A stretch of 64,000 nucleotides of DNA from Burkholderia pyrrocinia (GCF_022809715.1 NZ_CP094459.1:3572048-3636047), one strand, 5' to 3'. Shown: positions 1 to 10,171, counted from the stretch's first letter. Numbers and translations: made by a program. The notes: a model not told the origin generated them from the letters alone.

Positions 1-129
1 CGCCTGCATCTGCTCGACGAGGCCGAAGAATTCATTGAGCTGGCCGAGCATGTGCTCGGCGTCGGCGTCGGCCATTTCGAGTCGCGCCAGGTGCGCGATG
101 CGTTTCACATCGGTCAGGGTCAGGGCCAT
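1..129 (-). CDS. gatC: GatC, aspartyl/glutamyl-tRNA amidotransferase subunit C (partial)
   Basis: Only the first 43 codons lie in the window; the gene runs off the left edge. The N-terminus ([19 protein letters not shown]) is the typical GatC helix. GatC is the small subunit that stabilises GatA in the GatCAB amidotransferase, which makes Gln-tRNA(Gln) and/or Asn-tRNA(Asn) by transamidation of misacylated tRNA. The ATG is at 129 on the minus strand. It is divergent from mreB, as in other Burkholderiales. The call rests on a short segment. Confidence 0.85.
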
Positions 130-497
130 GCGATCACCGGAAAAACAAGGCTGCGCAGCGCATCGAAAGCAGCGCCGCGGCGGGGGGTTGGAGGGTGCGA
201 TCCCACCCTCAAAAATCGGGACCGAAGCGGCAAAAATACCGCCCGTTTCGATTCAAATACCGTGAAATTATAAGGTATCATTACGCGTTCGACCCAAACC
301 CGGCAGCCTTTTCCCGCACCGTTTCGCCCCGCTTCGGCAAGCCGTGCGTGCTTCGTGCGATCCCCGGTAGACATCACTCGCAGCTTCGTGCGCCGCGGCG
401 GCCGCTTCCGCCACGCTTCCCGAGGCTGTTATTTTTTCCGCTGCCGCCCCCCAGCGCTCGCTATACAGGGCCGGCCCAGAGCGAAACAGGATTCTGA
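130..497. promoter_or_regulatory. Divergent gatC/mreB intergenic region
   Basis: No convincing gene lies here; the short reading frames are GC-rich shadows. An AT-richer core near 230-285 reads TATAAT on the minus strand (positions 272 to 267), a perfect -10 match for gatC, although the matching -35 is poor. The mreB leader is about 200 bases long and contains no obvious small ORF or terminator. Confidence 0.4.
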
Positions 498-1541
<1,044 letters not shown>

Positions 1542-1548
1542 TCGTCTA

Positions 1549-1860
1549 GGGGGCTGTTTTCCCATGAAACGTACGTGCGAATGCCCGAAATCGGTCGTCC
1601 CCCAAGGGGACTTCCTTGCGGGGCGCAAGCAAGAAGTGAGGAGCGCCGTTTTGCCGCGCCAAACAAGCGACGAACGACGCCGCCATGCGGCCGATTTCGG
1701 GCATTCCCGTGGAATGAATTTTAAATTTGGGGTTGCCCCGAAACGGGCCGCTCGCTGCGTCATGCTCCTTGCGAATACGTTCAGTATTCGCGGCGTCGCG
1801 ATCCTTGCGAGCGGCCCGTTTCGGGGCAACGCACGCACGTTTCATGGAAAAACAGCCCCC
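1549..1860. repeat. Palindromic repeat element with nested inverted repeats between mreB and mreC
   Basis: Three sets of inverted repeats share this 312-base interval. Outer arms 1549-1579 and 1830-1860 match at 29 of 31 positions and run outward to GGGGG/CCCCC ends. A second pair, 1580-1594 and 1691-1705, is perfect over 15 bases (core ATGCCCGAAATCGG). A third, 1733-1755 and 1807-1829, is perfect over 23 bases and encloses a small hairpin (GCGAATAC/GTATTCGC, 1771-1791). Another stem, GTCCCC/GGGGAC, lies near 1597-1611. Short ORFs in both directions are by-products of the palindromy. There is no transposase, and no certain target duplication is visible. It resembles a non-autonomous or structural repeat element. 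Confidence 0.75.
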
Positions 1861-1977
1861 CAGTTTCGTTGATATGACGCACCTGCGGCGTGGCCGGATC
1901 GCTCGTTTAGAACGAACCGCCGCGCCGTTTGCGCGTCTGAGCATCATTTAACCGATCACACGCGCCCGGCGCCGACC

Positions 1978-3057
1978 ATGGAATACAGTCCGCCGCCCCT
2001 CTTCAAGCAAGGTCCGCCCGCGCTCGCGCGGCTCATCTTCTTCGTTGCCCTCGCCATCGCGCTCCTCGTGTCGGACGCGCGCTTCAGCACGCTCGAAATC
2101 CTGCGCGGCGTGCTCGGCACCGTGCTCTATCCGCTGCAGCGCGCGGCGCTCGTGCCCCGCGACCTGTTCATGGGCGCGGCCGACATCGCCGTCACCGGCG
2201 CATCGCTGCGCCACGAGAACGACGACCTCCGCAAGCGCAACCTGCAACTGTCGACGCAGGCCAACCAGGCCGCCGTGCTCGCGCAGGAAAACATGCACCT
2301 GCGCGCGGTGCTCGAACTGCGCCAGCACATCGCGACGCAATCGACGCCGGTCGAGATCCAGTACGACACGAGCGATCCGTTCACGCAGAAGATCGTGGTC
2401 GGGCAAGGTTCGCAGCAGGGCATCCAGAACGGCGCGCCCGTGGTCAGCGAGGACGGCGTGGTCGGCCAGATTACGCGCGTGTTCCCGCTGCAGTCCGAAG
2501 TCACGCTGGTCACCGACCGCGATCTCGCGATTCCGGTGCAGGTGCTGCGCACCGGCCTGCGCAGCGTGATCTACGGCACGCCGAAGGGCGATTCGCTCGA
2601 CCTGCGCTTCGTGCCGACGAGCGCGGATCTCGTGGTCGGCGACGAACTCGTCACGAGCGGCCTCGACGGCGTCTATCCGCCCGGCCTGCCGGTCGCGAAG
2701 GTCGCGCGCGTCGACAAGCTCGCCGACACCGCATTCGCGCGCGTGACCTGCGCGCCGGTCGCGGCCGTGCGCGGCGCGCGCCAGATGCTCGTGCTGCATT
2801 ACCAGAACGACATCCCGCCGCGCCCGGTCGAGCTCGAACCGGCCGCCGACAAGAACGCGAAGGGCGGCAAGAAGGGCGCGAAAGCCGCCGCAAAGGGCGA
2901 GAAAGCCGACAAGGCCGACGCGAACGCAAAGCCGGCCACCGCCGCCCAGCCCGGCGCGAAGCCCGCGCCGGCCGCGCCGGCCGCGCCCGCCGCTCCGGCC
3001 AAGCCCGCCGCCGCACCCGCGAAGCCCGCGGCCGGGCAACCAGGAGCCCAGCGATGA
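1978..3057 (+). CDS. mreC: MreC, rod shape-determining periplasmic scaffold
   Basis: 359 residues: a short cytoplasmic start, one membrane segment at about 17-35, a coiled coil at about 70-115 and the MreC beta domains to about 275. The last 75 or so residues are a low-complexity Lys/Ala/Pro tail. MreC links the MreB filament to PBP2 and activates it. The stop overlaps the start of mreD (ATGA), so the two are translationally coupled. The tail makes the protein longer than many MreC proteins and is probably disordered in the periplasm. Confidence 0.96.
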   Translation: MEYSPPPLFKQGPPALARLIFFVALAIALLVSDARFSTLEILRGVLGTVLYPLQRAALVPRDLFMGAADIAVTGASLRHENDDLRKRNLQLSTQANQAAVLAQENMHLRAVLELRQHIATQSTPVEIQYDTSDPFTQKIVVGQGSQQGIQNGAPVVSEDGVVGQITRVFPLQSEVTLVTDRDLAIPVQVLRTGLRSVIYGTPKGDSLDLRFVPTSADLVVGDELVTSGLDGVYPPGLPVAKVARVDKLADTAFARVTCAPVAAVRGARQMLVLHYQNDIPPRPVELEPAADKNAKGGKKGAKAAAKGEKADKADANAKPATAAQPGAKPAPAAPAAPAAPAKPAAAPAKPAAGQPGAQR

Positions 3058-3566
3058 ACCGCCCGCAATACATCCTGCAGCCGGTCAATCCGTACTTCAT
3101 CGTCTTCAGCCTCGCCGCCGCGTTCCTGCTGAACCTGATGCCGTGGGGCCGCCTGCCCGGCGTGCCCGACTTCGTCGCGCTCGTGCTGCTGTTCTGGAAC
3201 ATCCACCAGCCGCGCAAGGTCGGGATGGGCGTCGCGTTCGCGCTCGGCATCCTGATGGACGTGCATGACGCGGGGCTGCTCGGCGAGCACGCGCTCGCCT
3301 ATACGCTGCTGTCGTACGGCGCGATCACGATCCACCGCCGCGTGCTGTGGATGCCGATCGGCGTGCAGGTGCTGTATGTCACGCCGCTGCTCGTCGTCGC
3401 GCAGCTCGTGCCGTTCGTGATCCGTCTCTTGATGGGCGCCGCGTTCCCCGGCTGGCGCTACCTGGTCGACGGCTTCGTCGAGGCCGCGCTGTGGCCGATC
3501 GCGAGCCACCTGCTGCTGATGCCGCAACGCCGTCCGGTCGATCCGGACGATACGCGCCCCATCTGA
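3054..3566 (+). CDS. mreD: MreD, rod shape-determining membrane protein
   Basis: 170 residues, almost entirely hydrophobic, with five or so predicted membrane segments, the normal MreD size and character (MNRPQYILQPVNPYFIVFS start). It is part of the MreBCD elongation complex. It begins within the mreC stop codon and is followed by mrdA after about 100 bases, all on the same strand. Confidence 0.95.
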   Translation: MNRPQYILQPVNPYFIVFSLAAAFLLNLMPWGRLPGVPDFVALVLLFWNIHQPRKVGMGVAFALGILMDVHDAGLLGEHALAYTLLSYGAITIHRRVLWMPIGVQVLYVTPLLVVAQLVPFVIRLLMGAAFPGWRYLVDGFVEAALWPIASHLLLMPQRRPVDPDDTRPI

Positions 3567-3668
3567 GCCGGACGACCTTTGAATACCCGCCGCCCCCAAT
3601 CCCGCCGCGCGCCGCGCTCCGGGGCGGCACCTCGCCCGCCCGCGCGGGTCGGATAGACGCTCAACCGC

Positions 3669-5948
3669 ATGACCGAATTCAACGACACCCAACAGCAGCT
3701 CTCGAAGTTCCGCCTGCGCGTCGCGGCGGCGGGCGTGTTCGTGTTCGTCTGCTTCGGGCTGCTCGCGAGCCGCTTCTTCTACCTGCAGCTGATGCAGCAC
3801 GGCAAATACGCGCTGCAGGCCGAGGAAAACCGCATCTCGGTCGCGCCGATCGTGCCGAACCGCGGGATCATCACCGACCGCAACGGCGTGATCCTCGCGA
3901 AGAACTATTCGGCGTACACGCTCGAGATCACGCCATCGAAGCTCGACGACACGCTCGACAACACGATCGACAAGCTGTCCGAGATCATCCCGATCGACGC
4001 ACGCGACCGCCGCCGCTTCAAGAAGCTGCAGGAAGACTCGAAGAACTTCGAGAGCCTGCCGATCCGCACGCGGCTCACCGACGCGGAAGTCGCGCGCTTC
4101 ACCGCGCAGCGCTTCCGCTTTCCCGGCGTCGACGTGCGCGCGCGGCTGTTCCGCCAATATCCGCTCGGCACGACGGCCGCACACGTGATCGGCTACATCG
4201 GCCGGATCTCGAAGCGCGATCAGGATCGGATCGACGCGATCAGCGACGACAACGACAGCGACCAGGAAAACTACGATCCGCGACGCGACGCGAACAACTA
4301 CAAGGGCACCGACTACATCGGCAAGATCGGCGTCGAGCAGAGCTACGAGACCGAGCTGCACGGGTTGACCGGCTTCGAGGAAGTCGAGGTGACGGCCGGC
4401 GGCCGGCCCGTGCGCACGCTGTCGCGCACGCAGGCGACGCCCGGCAACAACCTCGTGCTGTCGCTCGACATCGGGTTGCAGCAGGTTGCCGAGCAGGCGT
4501 TCGCCGGCAAGCGCGGCGCGCTCGTCGCGATCGAGCCGAAGACGGGCGACGTGCTCGCGTTCGTGTCGTCGCCGAGCTTCGACCCGAATTCGTTCGTCGA
4601 CGGCATCGACCAGCAGACCTGGGACGAGCTGAACAACTCGACCGACAAGCCGCTGCTGAACCGTCCGCTGCACGGCACCTACCCGCCCGGCTCGACGTAC
4701 AAGCCGTTCATGGCGCTCGCGGGCCTGACGCTCGGCAAGCGCTCGCCGGGCTGGGGGTTCCAGGATCCCGGCTACTTCACGTTCGGCGGCCACACGTTCC
4801 GCAACGACGTGCGCTCGGGCCAGGGCTGGGTCGACATGAACAAGGCGATCATGGTGTCGAACGACACCTACTTCTACATGCTCGCGCGCGACCTCGGCGT
4901 GAACGCGATCGCGAACTTCATGAAGCCGTTCGGCTTCGGCCAGATCACCGGGATCGACATCCAGGGCGAAGCGCGCGGGATCCTGCCGTCGACCGACTGG
5001 AAGAAGAAGGCGTTCAAGAAGGCCGCGCAGCAGAAGTGGTTCGACGGCGAGACGATCAGCCTCGGGATCGGCCAGGGCTACAACTCGTTCACGATCCTGC
5101 AGCTCGCGCACGCAACCGCGACGCTCGCGAACAACGGCATCGTGATGAAGCCCCACCTCGTGAAGGAAGTCGAGGATCCGATCTCGCGCGGGCGCCGCCT
5201 GACCGTGCCGAAGGAAAGCGAAACGATCCCGCTCAAGCAGGCCGACATCGACGTCGTGAAGCGCGGGATGGAGAACGTGATCGAGAACCCGTCCGGCACC
5301 GCGTACAAGGTGTTCCGCGGCGCGCCGTATCTCGCCGCCGGCAAGACCGGTACCGCTCAGGTGTTCTCGCTGCAGGGCTCCAACTACAAGGGCCACCTGC
5401 TCGCCGAGCATCTGCGCGACCACGCGCTGTTCATCGCGTACGCGCCGGTCGACCATCCGCAGATCGCGTTGGCGCTGGTCGTCGAGAACGGCGGCTGGGG
5501 CGCGCAGGCCGCGGGCCCGATCGCGCGCCGCGTGCTCGACTTCTTCCTCGTCGAGCGCCAGAACCCGCAGAACGAAGCCGCGGCCGTGGCTGCCGCGGCG
5601 TCGGCGACCGAACCCGTGAATGCACCGGTGATCGGCGACGCGAACAAGCCCGCCGCCGTCGCGGCCGGCTTCAAGGCGCTGCCGCAGCCCGTCGTGCCGA
5701 CCGCGGCCAGCGCGGCGGATGCGGCATCGGCCGCATCGGCGCCCGATGCGTCGGGTGCGGCCGGTGCAAACGCTGCGCAGCCGGCGAGCGCCGCGGCGCC
5801 GATGGCCGCGAGCCTGCCGCCGATCCGGCGCCCGCACCGGCCGCGCCGGCCCGCCAGCGACGCGCAGCCGCTCGTCGCCGCGCCGCGGGACGACAACCAC
5901 CGTGCGACGGCCCCCGCGAAAGCGGCGGACGCCGGCACCGCTCATTAA
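3669..5948 (+). CDS. mrdA: Penicillin-binding protein 2 (peptidoglycan transpeptidase)
   Basis: 759 residues. One N-terminal membrane anchor at about 20-40 precedes a dimerisation domain and the transpeptidase domain, with all three active-site motifs present: S342-T-Y-K, S397-N-D and K559-T-G. It cross-links lateral-wall peptidoglycan with RodA as its glycosyltransferase partner. About 120 residues beyond the domain form an Ala/Pro-rich tail ending in Arg/His-rich sequence, longer than E. coli PBP2 (633 residues). The start MTEFNDTQQQL follows mreD, and mrdB follows within 11 bases, so this is one transcription unit. Confidence 0.97.
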   Translation: MTEFNDTQQQLSKFRLRVAAAGVFVFVCFGLLASRFFYLQLMQHGKYALQAEENRISVAPIVPNRGIITDRNGVILAKNYSAYTLEITPSKLDDTLDNTIDKLSEIIPIDARDRRRFKKLQEDSKNFESLPIRTRLTDAEVARFTAQRFRFPGVDVRARLFRQYPLGTTAAHVIGYIGRISKRDQDRIDAISDDNDSDQENYDPRRDANNYKGTDYIGKIGVEQSYETELHGLTGFEEVEVTAGGRPVRTLSRTQATPGNNLVLSLDIGLQQVAEQAFAGKRGALVAIEPKTGDVLAFVSSPSFDPNSFVDGIDQQTWDELNNSTDKPLLNRPLHGTYPPGSTYKPFMALAGLTLGKRSPGWGFQDPGYFTFGGHTFRNDVRSGQGWVDMNKAIMVSNDTYFYMLARDLGVNAIANFMKPFGFGQITGIDIQGEARGILPSTDWKKKAFKKAAQQKWFDGETISLGIGQGYNSFTILQLAHATATLANNGIVMKPHLVKEVEDPISRGRRLTVPKESETIPLKQADIDVVKRGMENVIENPSGTAYKVFRGAPYLAAGKTGTAQVFSLQGSNYKGHLLAEHLRDHALFIAYAPVDHPQIALALVVENGGWGAQAAGPIARRVLDFFLVERQNPQNEAAAVAAAASATEPVNAPVIGDANKPAAVAAGFKALPQPVVPTAASAADAASAASAPDASGAAGANAAQPASAAAPMAASLPPIRRPHRPRRPASDAQPLVAAPRDDNHRATAPAKAADAGTAH

Positions 5949-5959
5949 CGGAGAAAGGC

Positions 5960-7108
5960 ATGCAATTCGACAAGCGCGCCTGGCTCGACAAGATCAAGCA
6001 GATGTTCGCGGGCTTCGACCGCCCGCTCGCCCTCATCGTGTTCCTGCTGCTGTGCGTCGGCATCGTCACGCTGTACAGCGCGGCGATCGACATGCCGGGC
6101 CGCGTCGAGGACCAGTTGCGCAACATCCTGCTGACGTTCGTGCTGATGTGGGTGATCGCCAACATCCCGCCGACCACGCTGATGCGCTTCGCGGTCCCGC
6201 TCTATACGTTCGGGGTCGCGCTGCTGATCGCGGTCGCGCTGTTCGGGATGACGAAGAAGGGCGCGAAGCGCTGGCTGAACGTCGGCGTCGTGATCCAGCC
6301 GTCGGAGATCCTCAAGATCGCGACGCCGCTGATGCTCGCGTGGTACTACCAGCGCCGCGAAGGCGGGCTGCGCTGGTACGACTTCCTCGCCGCGTTCGGG
6401 ATCCTGATGGTGCCGGTCGGACTGATCGCGAAGCAGCCCGACCTCGGCACGGGCCTGCTCGTGTTCGCGGCCGGCTTCTTCGTGATCTACCTCGCCGGCC
6501 TGTCGTTCAAGCTGATCGTGCCGGTGCTCGTCGCGGGCGTGATCGCGGTCGGGTCGATCGCCGTGTTCGAGGACCGCATCTGCCAGCCCGAAGTGCAGTG
6601 GCCGCTGATGCACGACTACCAGAAGCACCGCGTGTGCACGCTGCTCGACCCGACCTCCGACCCGCTCGGCAAGGGCTTCCACACGATCCAGGCCGTGATT
6701 GCGATCGGCTCGGGCGGCGTGCTCGGCAAGGGCTACCTGAAAGGCACGCAGGCGCACCTCGAATTCATTCCGGAGAAGCACACCGACTTCATCTTCGCGG
6801 TGTTCTCGGAGGAATGGGGGCTGGTCGGCGGGATCGTGCTGCTGACGCTGTACATGGCGCTGATCGCGCGCGGGCTCTATATCGCCGCGCAGGGCGCGAC
6901 GCTGTTCGGCCGCCTGCTCGCGGGCTCGCTCACGCTCGCGTTCTTCGTCTATGCGTTCGTCAACATCGGGATGGTGAGCGGCGTGCTGCCGGTCGTCGGC
7001 GTGCCGTTGCCGTTCATGAGCTACGGCGGCACCGCGCTCGCGACGCTCGGCATCGCGATCGGGATGATCATGAGCGTCGGGCGACAGCGGCGGCTGATGA
7101 AGAGCTGA
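5960..7108 (+). CDS. mrdB: RodA, SEDS-family peptidoglycan glycosyltransferase
   Basis: 382 residues with about ten membrane helices. SEDS signatures are visible, including the GKGYLKGTQ segment, the EKHTDFIFAVFSEEWG loop and the PFMSYGGT motif near the C-terminus. RodA polymerises lipid II into glycan strands in the elongasome and works with PBP2. The ATG at 5960 is preceded by GGAGAAAGGC, a good ribosome binding site, 11 bases after the mrdA stop. It is the last gene of the mre-mrd cluster, with a terminator just downstream. Confidence 0.97.
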   Translation: MQFDKRAWLDKIKQMFAGFDRPLALIVFLLLCVGIVTLYSAAIDMPGRVEDQLRNILLTFVLMWVIANIPPTTLMRFAVPLYTFGVALLIAVALFGMTKKGAKRWLNVGVVIQPSEILKIATPLMLAWYYQRREGGLRWYDFLAAFGILMVPVGLIAKQPDLGTGLLVFAAGFFVIYLAGLSFKLIVPVLVAGVIAVGSIAVFEDRICQPEVQWPLMHDYQKHRVCTLLDPTSDPLGKGFHTIQAVIAIGSGGVLGKGYLKGTQAHLEFIPEKHTDFIFAVFSEEWGLVGGIVLLTLYMALIARGLYIAAQGATLFGRLLAGSLTLAFFVYAFVNIGMVSGVLPVVGVPLPFMSYGGTALATLGIAIGMIMSVGRQRRLMKS

Positions 7109-7132
7109 CCGCGCGGCACGGCCGCGGCCAAG

Positions 7133-7159
7133 AAAAACGGCGCTCCGGCGCCGTTTTTT
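7133..7159 (+). terminator. Rho-independent terminator of the mre-mrd operon
   Basis: ACGGCGC (7137-7143) pairs with GCGCCGT (7148-7154) around a 4-base loop and is followed by a run of T. The A-run upstream lets it work on the opposite strand too, for the convergent Sel1 gene. Confidence 0.85.
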
Positions 7160-7199
7160 ATCGTGCGCGTCGAACGCGGCAACGCGGCACGTCGCCCGC

Positions 7200-7976
7200 T
7201 CACTGCGGTGCCGCGCGCGGGCTCCCCGGCTCCGCACCGACGCCCGACGCCGGCCCCTGCGCCTTCAGCCGCGCGCTCAGCTCCTTGAATTTCAATCCGG
7301 CCGTCTCGTCGCCCTGCGCGGCCGCCGCCGCGTAATAGGCCCGCGCGATGTTCAGGTTCTGCGCAACGCCGTCGCCGCCGCGCTCGTAGAACGACGCGGT
7401 CACGTACTGCGCGGTCGGCTCGCCCGCATCGGCGGCCTGCTTGTACCACGCGAACGCCTGCCGGTTGTCGCGTGGTGTGCCGCGCCCGTCGAGGAACTGG
7501 TTCGCGAGCGACAGCTCGGCCTGCACGTGCCCCTGCTTCGCCGCCCGCAGGAACCAGCGATGCGCTTCGGCCGGATTGCGCGCGACGAACTCGCCGTCGT
7601 CGAACATCCGGCCGTACACGTACTGCGCATGCGACATGTTCGCGTCAGCCGCGCGCTTCAGCCAGCGCAGCCCTTCGTCGACGTTCGCCGTCACGCCTTC
7701 GCCCGTCAGCAGCATCATCGCGTAGTTGAATTGCGCGAGACGGTCGCCGCGCTCGGCTGCGTCGTGGAACTGCACCAGCGCCGCGCGATAGTCGCCGGCG
7801 TTGTAGTCGGCGACCGCCGATTGCGTCTCGCGCGACGGATCGGGCTTCGCTTGCGGCGCGCCCTGCGCGGCCGCCGCGACACACACGGCCCACAGGCCGA
7901 GCATCGCGCCGAACCGCCCGCGCGCACCGGCCGCACCCTGCACGCGCCCGCAAGACGCGCCGTCGCCGCCGTTCAT
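7200..7976 (-). CDS. Secreted or periplasmic Sel1-repeat (TPR-like) protein
   Basis: 258 residues with about five Sel1-like repeats of roughly 36 residues (pattern A-x-x-x-A-x-Y-x-x-G ... A-x-x-W-x-x-x-A-A) from about 75 to 230. Such repeats form alpha/alpha solenoids for protein-protein contact. A hydrophobic stretch starting at the internal Met at 7904 (MLGLWAVCVAAAAQG) looks like a signal peptide, so that ATG is an alternative start. The 7976 start overlaps the aldolase stop by four bases (ATGA), which supports coupling. The specific role is unknown. Confidence 0.75.
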   Translation of the reverse strand: MNGGDGASCGRVQGAAGARGRFGAMLGLWAVCVAAAAQGAPQAKPDPSRETQSAVADYNAGDYRAALVQFHDAAERGDRLAQFNYAMMLLTGEGVTANVDEGLRWLKRAADANMSHAQYVYGRMFDDGEFVARNPAEAHRWFLRAAKQGHVQAELSLANQFLDGRGTPRDNRQAFAWYKQAADAGEPTAQYVTASFYERGGDGVAQNLNIARAYYAAAAAQGDETAGLKFKELSARLKAQGPASGVGAEPGSPRAAPQ

Positions 7977-8758
7977 GACCGTACCTCCTGCAGCGCTTGC
8001 CGCGTCGCACGCAGCAGCCAGCTCACGTCGGCCGACAGCGTGATCATCCGGTAGCCGGCCTCGCGGTACTGCCGCGCGCCCGCCGTGTCGCCCGCGAAGA
8101 TGCCGACCGCGACGCCGGCCTGCTTGCCGGCCGCGAGCACGCGCGCCATCGCGGTTTCGACGTCCGGGTGGCGGATGTCGCCGAGATGCCCGAGGCTCGC
8201 CGCGAGATCGGCCGGGCCGATGAACAGGCAGTCGACGCCGGGCGTCGCCGCGATCCGCTCGACTTCGTCGACGCCGCGCGCCGATTCGATCTGCACGATC
8301 ACCGCGACCTGCGCATTCGCCGTCAGCACGTAATCGCGGCGCATGCCGAACGCCGCCGCGCGCACCATGCCCGCGACGCCGCGCAGCCCGTCAGGCGATT
8401 CCGGCGACGGGAAGCGCGTGAGCCGCACCGCGTGCGCGGCGTCGTCTGGCGTCTCGATGCACGGAAACATCAGCGTGCGTGCGCCGGCGTCGAGCGCGCG
8501 CTTCACGAGCCACGGCTCGCGCGCCGGCACGCGCACGACGGGTTCGCTCGGCAGGTGTGCGGCGGCGATCGCGCGCAACTGCGACACGACGTCGCGACTA
8601 TCGTTCGGCGCGTGCTCCATGTCGATGCAGAGCCAGTCGTAGCCGGCGTGCGCGAGCGCTTCCGCGGCCGAGTCGCTGCCGAGCGACAGCCACAGGCCAT
8701 ACAGCGGCTCGTCGCCGTCGCGCAGGCGTTGTTTGAGGGAATTGGTGAGCGTGCTCAT
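7973..8758 (-). CDS. HpcH/HpaI-family class II pyruvate aldolase
   Basis: 261 residues, close to the HpaI/GarL family size. Family segments are present: the DWLCIDMEHAPND metal/substrate region, a VQIESARGVDEVERIA strand and FIGPADLAASLG. Members split 4-hydroxy-2-oxo acids into pyruvate (or pyruvate derivatives) and an aldehyde using a divalent metal. I start at the ATG at 8758 (MSTLTNSLKQ), which has AGGAGG upstream; the longer frame adds 15 unlikely residues. No aromatic-degradation cluster surrounds it, so the true substrate is unknown. Confidence 0.87.
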   Translation of the reverse strand: MSTLTNSLKQRLRDGDEPLYGLWLSLGSDSAAEALAHAGYDWLCIDMEHAPNDSRDVVSQLRAIAAAHLPSEPVVRVPAREPWLVKRALDAGARTLMFPCIETPDDAAHAVRLTRFPSPESPDGLRGVAGMVRAAAFGMRRDYVLTANAQVAVIVQIESARGVDEVERIAATPGVDCLFIGPADLAASLGHLGDIRHPDVETAMARVLAAGKQAGVAVGIFAGDTAGARQYREAGYRMITLSADVSWLLRATRQALQEVRS

Positions 8759-9067
8759 CGATACGGCCTCCTGGACGGAACGGCAATCGAACGGGACAAG
8801 CATCAGGCGAAGCGGGGCGCAACACGCCGGGCGGCGCAGCGCGGCGGCGGCGCCAGACCGCGCCCTTCAACGTCAGTCGGCCGTGGGCGGCCGATCTGAC
8901 AGCGCGGGCCGCGCGACCGCGCACGGGTGCGTTTTACGGTGCCACGCAACGATCATAGCGCGGCGTTACGCGGAATGTGGGAACGGACGGGGAGCAGCGC
9001 CGGCGCGGGACGAGGCCGCGGTGACGGGCAGCCCGCGCCGGCCGGCGGGGCTGCCGGGAAGGCAGGA
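8759..9067. other. Intergenic region between the aldolase and queD
   Basis: No gene is supported. Just downstream of the queD stop there is a GC-only hairpin with arms GGCAGCCC (9027-9034) and GGGCTGCC (9048-9055) enclosing a perfect CGCCGGCCGGCG palindrome. It has no T-tract, so it may be a weak terminator or mRNA 3'-end stabiliser. The rest looks like the aldolase leader. Confidence 0.4.
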
Positions 9068-9520
9068 TCAGCGGCCGGGCTGGCGCTCGACGTCGGCCCA
9101 GCAGTTCGGCGTTTCGTACAGACGCACGCGCTCGAGGCGCAGGTTCACGCCGTAGTGCGCGTCGTACACGTTCGCGAGCAGGTCGAACGCGATCGCCGCG
9201 AGGTTCTCGACGGTCGGGATCCGGTCGATCACGACGGTCTTGTGGTCGGCCATCTGTTCGAGGAACGAGCGCACGACGTCGTCGCGCGCATAGACCAGGA
9301 ATGCGTGGTCCCACTTGCTGACGAGGTGCTCCATCGCGAGCGCCTTCACGTCGGCGAAATCCATCACCATGCCACGGTCGGGAGCGCCCTCGGTATCGAC
9401 GAGATCGCCGCGCAACGTGATTTCGAGCACGTAGCGATGGCCGTGCAGGTTCCTGCACTGGCTGCGGTGATCGGGAATGCGGTGGCCCGCGTCGAATTCG
9501 AGTTTTCGGGTAATCAGCAC
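9068..9520 (-). CDS. queD: QueD, 6-carboxy-5,6,7,8-tetrahydropterin synthase
   Basis: 150 residues of the 6-pyruvoyl-tetrahydropterin synthase fold. The zinc ligands are visible as H13 (DAGHR) and H26/H28 (LHGHRY), and the catalytic Cys is C22. It converts 7,8-dihydroneopterin triphosphate to CPH4, the first dedicated step to 7-cyano-7-deazaguanine and queuosine. The start is a GTG at 9520 (MLITRKLEFD) 18 bases after the queE stop, with no strong ribosome binding site, so coupling to queE is likely. Confidence 0.93.
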   Translation of the reverse strand: MLITRKLEFDAGHRIPDHRSQCRNLHGHRYVLEITLRGDLVDTEGAPDRGMVMDFADVKALAMEHLVSKWDHAFLVYARDDVVRSFLEQMADHKTVVIDRIPTVENLAAIAFDLLANVYDAHYGVNLRLERVRLYETPNCWADVERQPGR

Positions 9521-9538
9521 GATGTCAAAGGCCGTGGC

Positions 9539-10171
9539 TCAGGGAATGTTCAGATATTTGTGGGTCTGCATCGACAGGCGCCACTGCGGATGACGCTTGC
9601 ACCAGTCGATCGCGAGCTTCGTATTGAGGTCGCGCGACGGGCCGTCCATCGGCTGGACGAGGAAATACTCGAAGTCGAGCTTCGCATAGTCGGCCAGCCG
9701 CTGGTTGTCCTGCGGGATCACGACTTTCAGTTCGTTGCCCTTCGTGACCACGAGCGGCGCGTCGGCCTTCGGGCTCACACAGATCCAGTCGATCGATTCG
9801 AGCACCGGCAGCGAGCCGTTGGTCTCGATCGCGATCTCGAAGCCGGCCGCGTGCAGCGCGTCGACGAGCGGCTGGTCGAGCTGCAGCATCGGCTCGCCGC
9901 CCGTGCAGACGACGAAGCGGTGCGCTTCGCCGTCCGGCCACAGGCCGGCGATCGTCGCGACGAGCGCTTCGGCGTCCTTGAACTTGCCGCCGTTCTCGCC
10001 GTCGGTGCCGACGAAGTCCGTATCGCAGAAGCGGCACACGGCCTCCTCGCGATCCTCTTCGCGGCCCGACCACAGGTTGCAGCCGGCGAACCGGCAGAAC
10101 ACAGCCGGCCGGCCCGCGTTCGCGCCCTCGCCCTGCAACGTGTAGAAAATTTCCTTGACCGCGTAAGTCAT
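9539..10171 (-). CDS. queE: QueE, 7-carboxy-7-deazaguanine synthase (radical SAM)
   Basis: 210 residues. It carries the unusual cluster motif C31-x14-C46-x2-C49 instead of the common CxxxCxxC; this variant is known from the Burkholderia multivorans QueE family. The TGGEPM segment for SAM binding follows. It rearranges CPH4 to 7-carboxy-7-deazaguanine. It lies between queC and queD on the same strand, the three forming the pathway to preQ0. Confidence 0.95.
   Translation of the reverse strand: MTYAVKEIFYTLQGEGANAGRPAVFCRFAGCNLWSGREEDREEAVCRFCDTDFVGTDGENGGKFKDAEALVATIAGLWPDGEAHRFVVCTGGEPMLQLDQPLVDALHAAGFEIAIETNGSLPVLESIDWICVSPKADAPLVVTKGNELKVVIPQDNQRLADYAKLDFEYFLVQPMDGPSRDLNTKLAIDWCKRHPQWRLSMQTHKYLNIP

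Noticed and set aside
1564..1951. Short ORFs in both directions within the mreB-mreC repeat
   Set aside because: Their sequences follow from the inverted repeats and show no protein family.
2799..5945. A 1048-codon open frame antisense to mreC, mreD and mrdA
   Set aside because: High-GC artefact opposite conserved genes; Arg/Asp-rich composition and no domain.
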